A stretch of DNA of 64,000 nucleotides from Pseudomonas sp. 8O (GTDB lineage: Bacteria > Pseudomonadota > Gammaproteobacteria > Pseudomonadales > Pseudomonadaceae): assembly GCF_902506495.1 (NCBI RefSeq), contig NZ_LR733265.1, positions 1,260,868-1,324,867 of the forward strand, given 5' to 3'. Positions 44,214-51,819 of the stretch are shown here, in pieces. The translations under genes and the position numbers were made by a program. Below the pieces are notes generated by a model that did no database searches, had not been told where the DNA came from, and saw only the letters and a program-made list of their open reading frames with translations. Every line of letters begins with the position of its first letter. Position 1 is the stretch's first letter.

Positions 44214-44220
44214 CAGCAGC

Positions 44221-44310
44221 CGCAAGCTACAAGCTTCAAGCGGCAAGAACGAGCGGGAGCGCTGGACGCCCTTCGCTTACTTGCAGCTTGCGGCTTGCAG
44301 CTTGAAGCCG
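44221..44310. repeat. Inverted CAAGCTTCAAG/CTTGCAGCTTGAAG repeat
   Basis: AAGCTACAAGCTTCAAGCGG on the left is mirrored by GGCTTGCAGCTTGAAGCC on the right, about 60 bp apart, between prkA and yeaH. A related GCTTGCAGCTTGAGACTTGG copy lies just before rsmA (39567-39593). This is a dispersed element capable of forming a large hairpin within the transcript. Confidence 0.7.
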
Positions 44311-44324
44311 CCCCGGAGGGGCTT

Positions 44325-45596
44325 ATGAGCTATGTGATCGACCGGCGCCTGAATGGCAAGAACAAGAGCACGGTGAACCGCCAGCGCTTTTTGCGGCGTT
44401 ACCGTGAACACATCAAGAAGGCGGTGGAGGAAGCCGTCAGCCGGCGCTCCATCACCGACATGGAGCACGGCGAGCAGATCAGCATTCCCGGCCGCGATAT
44501 CGATGAGCCAGTGCTGCATCACGGCCGTGGCGGCAAGCAGACCATCGTCCACCCCGGCAACAAGGAATTCACCACCGGCGAGCGCATCCCACGACCACAA
44601 GGCGGCGGCGGTGGACGCGGCAGTGGCAAGGCGAGCAACTCCGGCGAGGGCATGGACGAGTTCGTCTTCCAGATCACCCAGGAGGAATTTCTCGACTTCA
44701 TGTTCGAGGACCTGGAGCTGCCCAATCTGGTCAAACGCCACCTGACCGGCGCGGAAACCTTCAAGACCGTGCGCGCCGGCATCAGTAACGAGGGCAACCC
44801 CTCACGCATCAACATCGTGCGCACCCTGCGTTCGGCCCACGCTCGGCGTATCGCCCTGTCCGGTTCCAGCCGCGCCAAATTGCGCGAAGCCAAGGCCGAA
44901 CTGGAGCGACTGCGACGTGAAGAGCCGGACAACTTCGGCGATATACAGGCCATTCACGAAGAAATCGAACGCCTCAGCGTGCGCATCCATCGCGTGCCGT
45001 TTCTCGACACCTTCGACCTCAAGTACAACCTGCTGACCAAGCAGCCCAACCCCAGCTCCAAGGCGGTGATGTTCTGCCTGATGGACGTTTCCGGCTCCAT
45101 GACCCAGGCCACCAAGGATGTGGCCAAGCGCTTCTTCATCCTTCTTTACCTGTTCCTCAAGCGCAATTACGACAAGATCGACGTGGTGTTCATCCGCCAC
45201 CACACCAGTGCAAAAGAGGTCGACGAGGAAGAGTTCTTCTACTCCCGCGAGACCGGCGGCACCATCGTTTCCAGCGCGCTGAAGCTGATGCAGGAAGTCA
45301 TGGCCGAGCGCTACCCGATCAACGAGTGGAACATCTATGCCGCCCAGGCGTCGGACGGCGACAACTGGAATGACGACTCACCGGTATGCAGGGATATATT
45401 GATCAACCAGATCATGCCGTTCGTGCAGTACTTCACCTACGTCGAGATCACCCCACGTGAGCACCAGGCGCTGTGGTTCGAGTACGAACAGGTGGCCGAA
45501 GCCTTCGCCGACAGCTTCGCCCAGCAGCAGCTGGTGTCCGCCGCGGACATTTACCCGGTGTTCCGCGAACTGTTCCAGCGTCGCCTGGTGAGTTGA
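44325..45596 (+). CDS. yeaH: DUF444 protein YeaH
   Basis: A 423-residue protein with an N-terminal basic region and a Gly-rich stretch (PRPQGGGGGRGSGKASNSGEG, about 90-110). The C-terminal half resembles a von Willebrand A domain with a MIDAS-type motif MDVSGSMTQATKD. The family always travels with prkA; YeaH is thought to work with the YeaG kinase. The ATG at 44325 has a GGAGGGG site; a 10-codon upstream extension runs into the repeat. Confidence 0.92.
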   Translation: MSYVIDRRLNGKNKSTVNRQRFLRRYREHIKKAVEEAVSRRSITDMEHGEQISIPGRDIDEPVLHHGRGGKQTIVHPGNKEFTTGERIPRPQGGGGGRGSGKASNSGEGMDEFVFQITQEEFLDFMFEDLELPNLVKRHLTGAETFKTVRAGISNEGNPSRINIVRTLRSAHARRIALSGSSRAKLREAKAELERLRREEPDNFGDIQAIHEEIERLSVRIHRVPFLDTFDLKYNLLTKQPNPSSKAVMFCLMDVSGSMTQATKDVAKRFFILLYLFLKRNYDKIDVVFIRHHTSAKEVDEEEFFYSRETGGTIVSSALKLMQEVMAERYPINEWNIYAAQASDGDNWNDDSPVCRDILINQIMPFVQYFTYVEITPREHQALWFEYEQVAEAFADSFAQQQLVSAADIYPVFRELFQRRLVS

Positions 45597-45606
45597 GGTC
45601 AATGCC

Positions 45607-47172
45607 ATGAGCGCTACAGCCAAAAAACGCCAACCGCTGTCCACCGGTTCGGAGTGGACCTTCGACCTGATCCGCCAGTACGACAAGGAGATCGCGCGCA
45701 TCGCCGAGCGTTACGCGCTGGACACCTACCCCAACCAGATCGAAGTGATCACCGCCGAACAGATGATGGATGCCTATGCTTCGGTCGGCATGCCGCTGGG
45801 CTATCACCACTGGTCATACGGCAAGCATTTCCTCGCTACCGAGAAAGGCTACAGGCGCGGGCAGATGGGCCTGGCTTACGAGATCGTGATCAATTCCGAC
45901 CCGTGCATCGCCTACCTGATGGAAGAGAACACCATCTGCATGCAGGCACTGGTGATTGCCCACGCGTGCTACGGCCACAACAGCTTCTTCAAGGGCAACT
46001 ACCTGTTCCGTACCTGGACGGACGCCAGCTCGATCATCGATTACCTGGTGTTCGCCAAGCAGTACATCATGCAGTGCGAGGAGCGCTATGGCATCGACGC
46101 CGTGGAGGAGCTGCTCGACTCCTGCCACGCGCTGATGAATTACGGCGTCGACCGTTACAAACGCCCCTACCCCATCTCTGCCGAAGAAGAGCGCCGGCGC
46201 CAGAAGGAACGCGAGGAACACCTGCAGAAGCAGATCAACGACCTGTGGCGCACCATTCCCAGGAACGCGGACAAGGGTGGCGAGAAGGACAACAAGCGCT
46301 TCCCCGCCGAACCGCAGGAAAACATCCTCTATTTTCTGGAAAAACACGCGCCGTTGCTGGAGCCCTGGCAGCGCGAGGTGATTCGCATCGTGCGCAAGAT
46401 CGCCCAGTACTTCTACCCGCAACGTCAGACTCAGGTGATGAACGAAGGCTGGGCCACCTTCTGGCACTACACCCTGATGAACGATCTGTACGACGAAGGC
46501 CTGGTCACCGACGGTTTCATGATGGAGTTCCTGCAGTCGCACACCAGCGTGGTCTACCAGCCGCCGTTCGACAGTCCCTACTACAGTGGTATCAACCCCT
46601 ACGCCCTGGGTTTTGCCATGTACCGCGACATTCGCCGTATATGCGAAAACCCCACCGAAGAAGACAAACGCTGGTTCCCGGATATCGCCGGCAGCGACTG
46701 GCTGACCACGCTCAAGTTCGCCATGAACAGCTTCAAGGACGAGAGCTTCATTCTGCAGTTCCTCTCGCCCAAGGTGATTCGCGACTTCAAGCTGTTCGGC
46801 ATTCTCGACGACGACCAGAAGGACGAGCTGCTGGTACCGGCCATTCATGACGAACCGGGTTATCGCACCATCCGTGAGCTGCTCGCCGCGCAGTACAACC
46901 TGGGCAATCGCGAGCCTAACGTGCAAATCTGGAACATCGACCGCCGCGGCGACCGCTCGCTGACCTTGCGCCATCAGCAACACGACCGCAAACCACTGGG
47001 TGACTCCACTGGCGAAGTACTCAAGCATCTGCACCGGCTGTGGGGCTTCGACATTCACCTGGAGGTCTGCCAGGGCGACCAGTTGATCACCACCCAGCAT
47101 GTACCACCACGCGGCAGCTCGGAGAACGACAGCGAATACCCGAGGCTGGACCTGATCATTCCGCCGATCTGA
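45607..47172 (+). CDS. ycgB: SpoVR family protein (YcgB)
   Basis: A 521-residue SpoVR-like protein, a family first known from Bacillus cortex formation but widespread in non-sporulating bacteria beside prkA and yeaH. Family features include GYHHWSYGKHF, an HACYGHNSFFKGNYLF segment and a MNEGWATFWHYTLMN motif whose His/Glu residues look metal-binding. It starts 10 bp after yeaH. Function is unknown beyond stress and nitrogen starvation links reported for the operon in E. coli. Confidence 0.92.
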   Translation: MSATAKKRQPLSTGSEWTFDLIRQYDKEIARIAERYALDTYPNQIEVITAEQMMDAYASVGMPLGYHHWSYGKHFLATEKGYRRGQMGLAYEIVINSDPCIAYLMEENTICMQALVIAHACYGHNSFFKGNYLFRTWTDASSIIDYLVFAKQYIMQCEERYGIDAVEELLDSCHALMNYGVDRYKRPYPISAEEERRRQKEREEHLQKQINDLWRTIPRNADKGGEKDNKRFPAEPQENILYFLEKHAPLLEPWQREVIRIVRKIAQYFYPQRQTQVMNEGWATFWHYTLMNDLYDEGLVTDGFMMEFLQSHTSVVYQPPFDSPYYSGINPYALGFAMYRDIRRICENPTEEDKRWFPDIAGSDWLTTLKFAMNSFKDESFILQFLSPKVIRDFKLFGILDDDQKDELLVPAIHDEPGYRTIRELLAAQYNLGNREPNVQIWNIDRRGDRSLTLRHQQHDRKPLGDSTGEVLKHLHRLWGFDIHLEVCQGDQLITTQHVPPRGSSENDSEYPRLDLIIPPI

Positions 47173-47285
47173 GCGGTTGCAGGTCCAGCTGCCGGCCATG
47201 ATCGCGCCCTGGCCCCATAAACCGGCCCACACGGCGCGTCCCACCTCGATCTTCGGTATCCTCTGCGCTCAGTGGAGGAACAGAC

Positions 47286-48518
47286 ATGCAGATCTACACA
47301 GTCGGCGGCGCCGTGCGCGATCGCCTGCTCGGCCGTCCCATCAGTGAAGTGGACTGGGTCGTGGTTGGCGCCAGCGCCGAGCAAATGCTCGAACTCGGCT
47401 ATCGTCCGGTGGGCGCCGACTTTCCGGTGTTCCTGCACCCGCAAACGGGCGAGGAGTACGCACTGGCCCGCACCGAGCGCAAGAGCGGGCGCGGCTATGG
47501 CGGCTTCACCTTCCACGCCAGCCCCGACGTCACCCTGGAACAAGACCTGATCCGCCGCGACCTGACCGTCAACGCCATGGCCGAGGACGACCAGGGCAAC
47601 CTGATCGACCCTTATGGCGGCCAGCAAGATCTTGAGGCCCGCATCCTGCGCCACGTTTCGCCGGCATTCGCCGAAGATCCGCTGCGCGTCCTGCGCGTGG
47701 CCCGCTTCGCCGCTCGCTATGCACCGCTCGGTTTCAGCGTCGCGCCAGAAACCCTTGAGCTGATGCGTCAATTGGCCGAATCCGGCGAGCTGGCCCACCT
47801 CACAGCCGAGCGCAGCTGGAAGGAAATATCCCGCGCCCTGATGGAGCCGCGCCCGGATGTGTTCGTCCAGGTGCTGCGCGACTGCGGCGCGCTGGCCGCC
47901 CTGCTGCCGGAAGTCGACGATCTGTTCGGTGTGCCGCAACCGCAGGCACACCATCCAGAAATCGATACCGGCGTGCATGTGCAGTGCGTGTTGCGCCAGT
48001 GTGCGGAGCACGACCAGCCGCTGAACGTGCGCTGGGCCTGCCTGCTGCATGACGTCGGCAAAGGCCTCACACCGGAGGCCGAATGGCCACGGCATATCGC
48101 CCACGAGCCCAAAGGCCTGCCACTGATCCAGGCGATCAACGAGCGCTGCAAAGCACCCCGCGACTGCGCCGAGCTGGCAATGCTGGTCGGCGAGTTTCAT
48201 ACCCATGGCCATCGCGCACTGGAGTTGCGCCCCTCGACGCTACTGGAACTGCTGCAACGTTTCGACGTGTTTCGCCGCCCGCAGCGCTTCGCCGAATTCG
48301 TCGCGGCCTGCGAGATGGATGCGCGCGGTCGCCTGGGCCTGGAGCAACGCGACTACCCGCAGGCAGCTTACCTCCTGGGCGCTGCCGAGGCTGCCCGGCA
48401 AGTGCCGGTCAAACCGCTATTGGAGAAAGGATTCAAGGGTGCAGAGCTGGGCGAGGCGCTCAACCGCGAACGCCTGCAAGCGCTCAAGGCCTACAAAGCG
48501 CAACATGCCCCCTCGTAG
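47286..48518 (+). CDS. cca: CCA-adding enzyme with HD domain
   Basis: Adds or repairs the 3' CCA of tRNA. The 410-residue class II nucleotidyltransferase has GGAVRDRLLGRP, the metal Asp pair in SEVDWVVVGA, and RRDLTVNAMAED. A C-terminal HD phosphohydrolase domain is marked by LLHDVGKGLTPE and RAxEL-like EFHTHGHRALELRPS. The length matches E. coli Cca. The ATG has a GTGGAGGAACAG site 6-8 nt upstream. A REP pair follows the stop. Confidence 0.95.
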   Translation: MQIYTVGGAVRDRLLGRPISEVDWVVVGASAEQMLELGYRPVGADFPVFLHPQTGEEYALARTERKSGRGYGGFTFHASPDVTLEQDLIRRDLTVNAMAEDDQGNLIDPYGGQQDLEARILRHVSPAFAEDPLRVLRVARFAARYAPLGFSVAPETLELMRQLAESGELAHLTAERSWKEISRALMEPRPDVFVQVLRDCGALAALLPEVDDLFGVPQPQAHHPEIDTGVHVQCVLRQCAEHDQPLNVRWACLLHDVGKGLTPEAEWPRHIAHEPKGLPLIQAINERCKAPRDCAELAMLVGEFHTHGHRALELRPSTLLELLQRFDVFRRPQRFAEFVAACEMDARGRLGLEQRDYPQAAYLLGAAEAARQVPVKPLLEKGFKGAELGEALNRERLQALKAYKAQHAPS

Positions 48519-48561
48519 GGGCCCGCTTGCGGGCGATCATCGCCGGCAAGCCGGCTCCTAC
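48515..48561. repeat. REP palindrome after cca
   Basis: GTAGGGGCCCGCTTGCGGGC faces GCCGGCAAGCCGGCTCCTAC across 7 bp. It overlaps the cca stop codon by 4 bp. The arms match imperfectly, but the outer ends are those of the element at 15241. Confidence 0.82.
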
Positions 48562-48578
48562 AGACCGCCGCAGCAGCT

Positions 48579-48638
48579 GTAGCCCGGATGAAATCCTGGG
48601 CGATTCTGAGGCCGATCCCCGGATTGCACCCGGGCTAC
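48579..48638. repeat. Second REP-like palindrome (GTAGCCCGGAT/CCCGGGCTAC)
   Basis: GTAGCCCGGATGAAATCCTGGG and CCCCGGATTGCACCCGGGCTAC face each other about 16 bp apart. It reaches 4 bp into the convergent folK stop and probably acts as a shared hairpin. Confidence 0.75.
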
Positions 48639-49168
48639 GCAGGGCGCGTCTGCAGCAACTCTACCGGCGTCAGCTCGACACCGCGCCACTGGAAGGCCGC
48701 CGGCCAGAGCTGCTGATCAATCTGCGCCGAAGCCCACAGCTCGGCGAACGAACGACCATCCACCGGGTGCTGTAGCTGCGGTGCCAACAGCGCCAGCGGC
48801 CAGAGCACGAAGGCGTTCTTGAGAATTTCCGCGCGCGGCAGGATCAGGCCGTTGAAATTACCGACCTGCTCACCATACAGCAGCACGTCGATGTCCAGCG
48901 GCAACCCCTTGCGGTCCGGCGCGTAGCGGCCATTGTCGGCTTCGATGAATTTCAGGCGGCGGTCCAACTCCAAAAGCGGCAGCTCCGTCTCGCCCACCAC
49001 CACCAGATTGAAGAAATTGCCGCTCTTGATGCCTACGGCATGGCTCTCGAACACCGGCGAGCAGCGCATATCACTGAGCAGTAACGTCAGTGCATCGAGC
49101 CCCGCGACGAGGTGAGCCTCGCGCTCGATATTGCTGCCGAGGCCGAGAAAGACGCGTGTCAGAGGCAT
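48635..49168 (-). CDS. folK: Hydroxymethyldihydropterin pyrophosphokinase
   Basis: Transfers pyrophosphate from ATP to 6-hydroxymethyl-7,8-dihydropterin in folate synthesis. The 177 residues contain VFLGLGSNIEREAHL, a Phe-Phe-Asn-Leu pterin-binding segment (FFNLVVVGET), and DRKGLPLDIDVLLYG with the two metal-binding Asp residues. The ATG overlaps the end of folB by 10 bp, placing consecutive folate steps together. Confidence 0.93.
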   Translation of the reverse strand: MPLTRVFLGLGSNIEREAHLVAGLDALTLLLSDMRCSPVFESHAVGIKSGNFFNLVVVGETELPLLELDRRLKFIEADNGRYAPDRKGLPLDIDVLLYGEQVGNFNGLILPRAEILKNAFVLWPLALLAPQLQHPVDGRSFAELWASAQIDQQLWPAAFQWRGVELTPVELLQTRPA

Positions 49169-49515
49169 CCGCGCTCGATCTCCACGCCCACGCCACCGCG
49201 TGCGGCTGGCACCGCGCCGGGCTTGGTCAGCTTCAGACGCATCCAGGGAATGTTGAATTCATCCATCAGGGTCTGCACCAGCCGTTCGGCGAAGGTCTCG
49301 ACCAGGATGAACTGCGACTCGGCCGCGAAGGCCTGGATACGCGTGGACACGCTGGCGTAGTCGAGCGCCAGGTTGAGGTCGTCACCGGCTGCGGCGGGGC
49401 GATTGTCCCAGCCCATCTGCAGGTCCAGACGCAGGCACTGACGAATGTCGCGCTCCCAATCGTAGGCGCCGATCACCGTGTCGACTTCCAGCCCCTCGAT
49501 AAATACTCTGTCCAC
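49159..49515 (-). CDS. folB: Dihydroneopterin aldolase
   Basis: Cleaves dihydroneopterin to hydroxymethyldihydropterin and glycolaldehyde, the step before FolK. The 118 residues contain DRVFIEGLEVDTVIGAYDWER, the dihydropterin-binding Glu (VETFAERLVQTL) and the C-terminal KLTKPGAVPAARGGVGVEIER. The GTG at 49515 gives the family-typical DRVFIEGLEV beginning and has a CGGAG site 7 nt upstream; an in-frame GTG at 49533 adds six residues. Divergent from plsY. Confidence 0.9.
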   Translation of the reverse strand: MDRVFIEGLEVDTVIGAYDWERDIRQCLRLDLQMGWDNRPAAAGDDLNLALDYASVSTRIQAFAAESQFILVETFAERLVQTLMDEFNIPWMRLKLTKPGAVPAARGGVGVEIERGCL

Positions 49516-49590
49516 CCGCACTCTCCGCGCCACGACAAGGGCGCTGCACCTCGTTAGAATCGGGCCACCCCATGCCCTGGAATGGCCACC

Positions 49591-50160
49591 ATGTTCTGGC
49601 TTCTGGCAATCCTTGCCTATCTGCTCGGTTCGTTGTCCTTCGCCATCCTGCTCAGCCGACTCGCTGGCAGGCCAGACCCGCGCGTCAGCGGCTCGGGCAA
49701 CCCCGGCGCCACCAACATGCTGCGCGTGGCCGGCAAGAAGCTCGCCGTAATGACGCTGATCGGCGACCTGCTCAAAGGCCTGCTACCGATCCTGATCGCC
49801 AAGCTGCTCGGCCTCAGCCTGCACCAACAAGCCTGGATCGGCCTGGCGGCCGTCGTCGGCCATCTTTACCCGCTGTACTTCCGTTTTCGTGGCGGCAAGG
49901 GCGTGGCCACTGCCGCCGGCATGCTGCTCGGCCTCTACCCACCAGCCGCCTTGCTCGCCCTGGCGGCATGGGCCCTGGTATTCCTGCTGACCCGCACCAG
50001 CTCGCTGGCCTCGCTGATCGCTACACCGCTGACGCTACCGCTGCTGGCCTGGCAACAACCGGCGGCGTTGCTGCCAGCCTGCGTATTGGCTGGGCTGATC
50101 GTCTGGCGCCACCGCAGCAATCTGCGTGACCTGTTCGCCGGCCGCGAGCGGCGCTTTTGA
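49591..50160 (+). CDS. plsY: Acyl-phosphate glycerol-3-phosphate acyltransferase
   Basis: Inner-membrane enzyme making lysophosphatidic acid from acyl-phosphate. The 189 residues hold five or so helices and the three cytoplasmic motifs SGNPGATNMLRVAG, GHLYPLYFRFRGGKGVATAAG and the C-terminal VWRHRSNLRDL. The ATG at 49591 (MFWLLAILAYLLGS) gives the common length and start; an upstream ATG at 49582 adds Met-Ala-Thr. A REP palindrome follows. Confidence 0.93.
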   Translation: MFWLLAILAYLLGSLSFAILLSRLAGRPDPRVSGSGNPGATNMLRVAGKKLAVMTLIGDLLKGLLPILIAKLLGLSLHQQAWIGLAAVVGHLYPLYFRFRGGKGVATAAGMLLGLYPPAALLALAAWALVFLLTRTSSLASLIATPLTLPLLAWQQPAALLPACVLAGLIVWRHRSNLRDLFAGRERRF

Positions 50161-50167
50161 ACAACCC

Positions 50168-50213
50168 GTAGGAGCGGCTGAGCCGCGATTTTCGCGGCTG
50201 AAGCCGCTCCTAC
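50168..50213. repeat. REP palindrome between plsY and tsaD
   Basis: GTAGGAGCGGCTGAGCCGCGA and TCGCGGCTGAAGCCGCTCCTAC form a near-perfect hairpin. It lies between convergent genes, so it likely also marks transcript ends. Confidence 0.85.
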
Positions 50214-50228
50214 GGTACATGCGTTTCG

Positions 50229-51254
50229 TTAAATCGCCGGCAGCGACTCCATCGGCCAACGCGCCTGCACCTTGATCGCCAGGTCTTCATGCTGCCCGGC
50301 CAGCAAACGCTGGCAACCGGCGTAGGCGATCATCGCGCCGTTGTCGGTGCAGAAGCGTGGCCGCGCATAGAACACCTTGCCCTTCATCTCGCCCAACATG
50401 CGCTCCAGATGCTCGCGCAGCGCCTTGTTGGCACTCACGCCACCGGCGATCACCAGGCTGTTCAGCCCGCTCTGCTTGAGCGCGCGCTTGCACTTGATGG
50501 TCAGAGTCTCGACCACCGCCTGCTGGAAGGCCAGCGCGATGTCGCGACGGGCTTGGTCGAGGTCGTCACCGTTGTCGCGGCATTGCTGCCAGGTATTGAG
50601 CGCAAAGGTCTTGAGGCCGCTGAAGCTGAAATCCAGGCCCGGACGATCGGTCATCGGCCTGGGGAAAACGAAACGCCCCGGCGTGCCCTGCTCGGCCAGC
50701 TTGGCGATCTCCGGGCCGCCCGGATAGTTCAGGCCCATCAGCTTGGCAGTCTTGTCGAAGGCCTCACCGGCAGCGTCGTCCAGCGACTCGCCGAGCAACT
50801 GGTACTGACCGATGCCATCGACTCGCACCAACTGGGTATGACCACCGGACACCAACAAGGCGACGAACGGAAAGGCTGGAGGTTGCTCTTCCAGCATCGG
50901 AGCCAGCAAGTGACCTTCCATATGGTGCACGCCGACGGCCGGTACATCCCAGGCAAAGGCCAGCGCCTGGGCGCAGGACGCGCCGACCAGCAGCGCGCCG
51001 ACCAGGCCAGGGCCTGCCGTGTAGGCCAGAGCGTCGATGTCGCCGGCCTGCTTGCCCGCCTCATCCAGCACCTGGCGAATCAGCGGCAGCATGCGTTTGA
51101 CGTGATCGCGCGAGGCCAATTCCGGCACGACGCCGCCGTAGACGCGATGCAGGTCGATCTGGCTGAACAGGGCGTCAGCCAGCAGGCCGCGCTCACTGTC
51201 ATAGAGCGCGACACCGGTTTCATCGCAGGAGGTTTCCAATCCCAGTACGAGCAT
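50229..51254 (-). CDS. tsaD: tRNA threonylcarbamoyladenosine transferase TsaD
   Basis: Transfers threonylcarbamoyl to A37 of ANN-decoding tRNAs, working with TsaB and TsaE. The 341 residues match the family length. They contain LGLETSCDETG, the metal-binding VHHMEGHLLAPML, LLVSGGHTQLV, and GGVSANKALR. The ATG at 51254 (MLVLGLETSCDETG) is the standard start. Divergent from rpsU, an arrangement common in proteobacteria. Confidence 0.96.
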   Translation of the reverse strand: MLVLGLETSCDETGVALYDSERGLLADALFSQIDLHRVYGGVVPELASRDHVKRMLPLIRQVLDEAGKQAGDIDALAYTAGPGLVGALLVGASCAQALAFAWDVPAVGVHHMEGHLLAPMLEEQPPAFPFVALLVSGGHTQLVRVDGIGQYQLLGESLDDAAGEAFDKTAKLMGLNYPGGPEIAKLAEQGTPGRFVFPRPMTDRPGLDFSFSGLKTFALNTWQQCRDNGDDLDQARRDIALAFQQAVVETLTIKCKRALKQSGLNSLVIAGGVSANKALREHLERMLGEMKGKVFYARPRFCTDNGAMIAYAGCQRLLAGQHEDLAIKVQARWPMESLPAI

Positions 51255-51345
51255 GGAGCTTGAGCCTTGATTTGCCGCGTGGAACAAAGGCGCGCATGAT
51301 AAGCGCCGCCCGGCGGAGCGGCCAGCGCTTTTCGATCAGAGGCCT

Positions 51346-51374
51346 TTGCATTCCTCGGCTCGAGGGGGTAACAT
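51346..51374 (+). promoter_or_regulatory. Sigma70 promoter of rpsU-dnaG-rpoD
   Basis: TTGCAT and TAACAT with a 17-bp spacer, about 84 bp before the rpsU start, in the 203-bp gap shared with divergent tsaD. Four of six bases match in each box. Confidence 0.6.
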
Positions 51375-51457
51375 CCGCAACCCTTAAAAACCGACGCAAC
51401 CCGAGCCATTTGCCGGGAGCGCGTTGAACACCGGTAATTAACGAAGGTACGACCTGG

Positions 51458-51673
51458 ATGCCAGCCGTCAAAGTTAAAGAGAACGAACCCTTCGACGTAG
51501 CCCTGCGTCGTTTCAAGCGCTCCTGCGAGAAAGCCGGCGTACTGGCTGAAGTCCGTAGCCGCGAATTCTACGAAAAGCCGACCGCTGAGCGTAAGCGCAA
51601 GGCCGCTGCCGCTGTTAAGCGTCACGCCAAGAAAGTGCAGCGCGAACAGCGTCGCAGCGTTCGCCTGTACTAA
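51458..51673 (+). CDS. rpsU: 30S ribosomal protein S21
   Basis: A 71-residue basic protein needed for translation initiation, with the family pattern PAVKVKENEPFDVALRRFKRSCEKAG and a Lys/Arg-rich tail. First gene of the macromolecular synthesis operon with dnaG and rpoD. Two hairpins follow before dnaG, allowing extra rpsU transcript. Confidence 0.98.
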   Translation: MPAVKVKENEPFDVALRRFKRSCEKAGVLAEVRSREFYEKPTAERKRKAAAAVKRHAKKVQREQRRSVRLY

Positions 51674-51693
51674 TACCGTACACGCAACGCTCG

Positions 51694-51717
51694 AATGCCC
51701 GGCTCTGGCCGGGCATT
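51694..51717 (+). terminator. Hairpin after rpsU
   Basis: AATGCCCGGC, loop TCTG, GCCGGGCATT: a 10-bp perfect stem, 20 bp after the rpsU stop, without a strong T-tract. Probably a partial terminator or processing site separating rpsU from dnaG. Confidence 0.7.
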
Positions 51718-51728
51718 GCATTTGAAAG

Positions 51729-51765
51729 ACTCCGCCTCGCGCTTCAGCGAGTGAGCGGAGTTTTT
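51729..51765 (+). terminator. Second hairpin with T-tract before dnaG
   Basis: ACTCCGC ... GCGGAGT followed by TTTT, with an inner CTCGC/GCGAG stem. It lies 55 bp before dnaG. With the previous hairpin it should make most transcription stop after rpsU and let a fraction continue. Confidence 0.72.
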
Positions 51766-51819
51766 GCTTTTCTACCCATCGTTGTCCCGCGCTTGCGCCG
51801 GGCAGTATGCTGAGCGCCT

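Noticed and set aside
44221..44310. Insertion-sequence end or miniature transposon between prkA and yeaH
   Set aside because: No target duplication or terminal inverted repeats were found; the repeat family also occurs before rsmA, consistent with a dispersed palindromic element.
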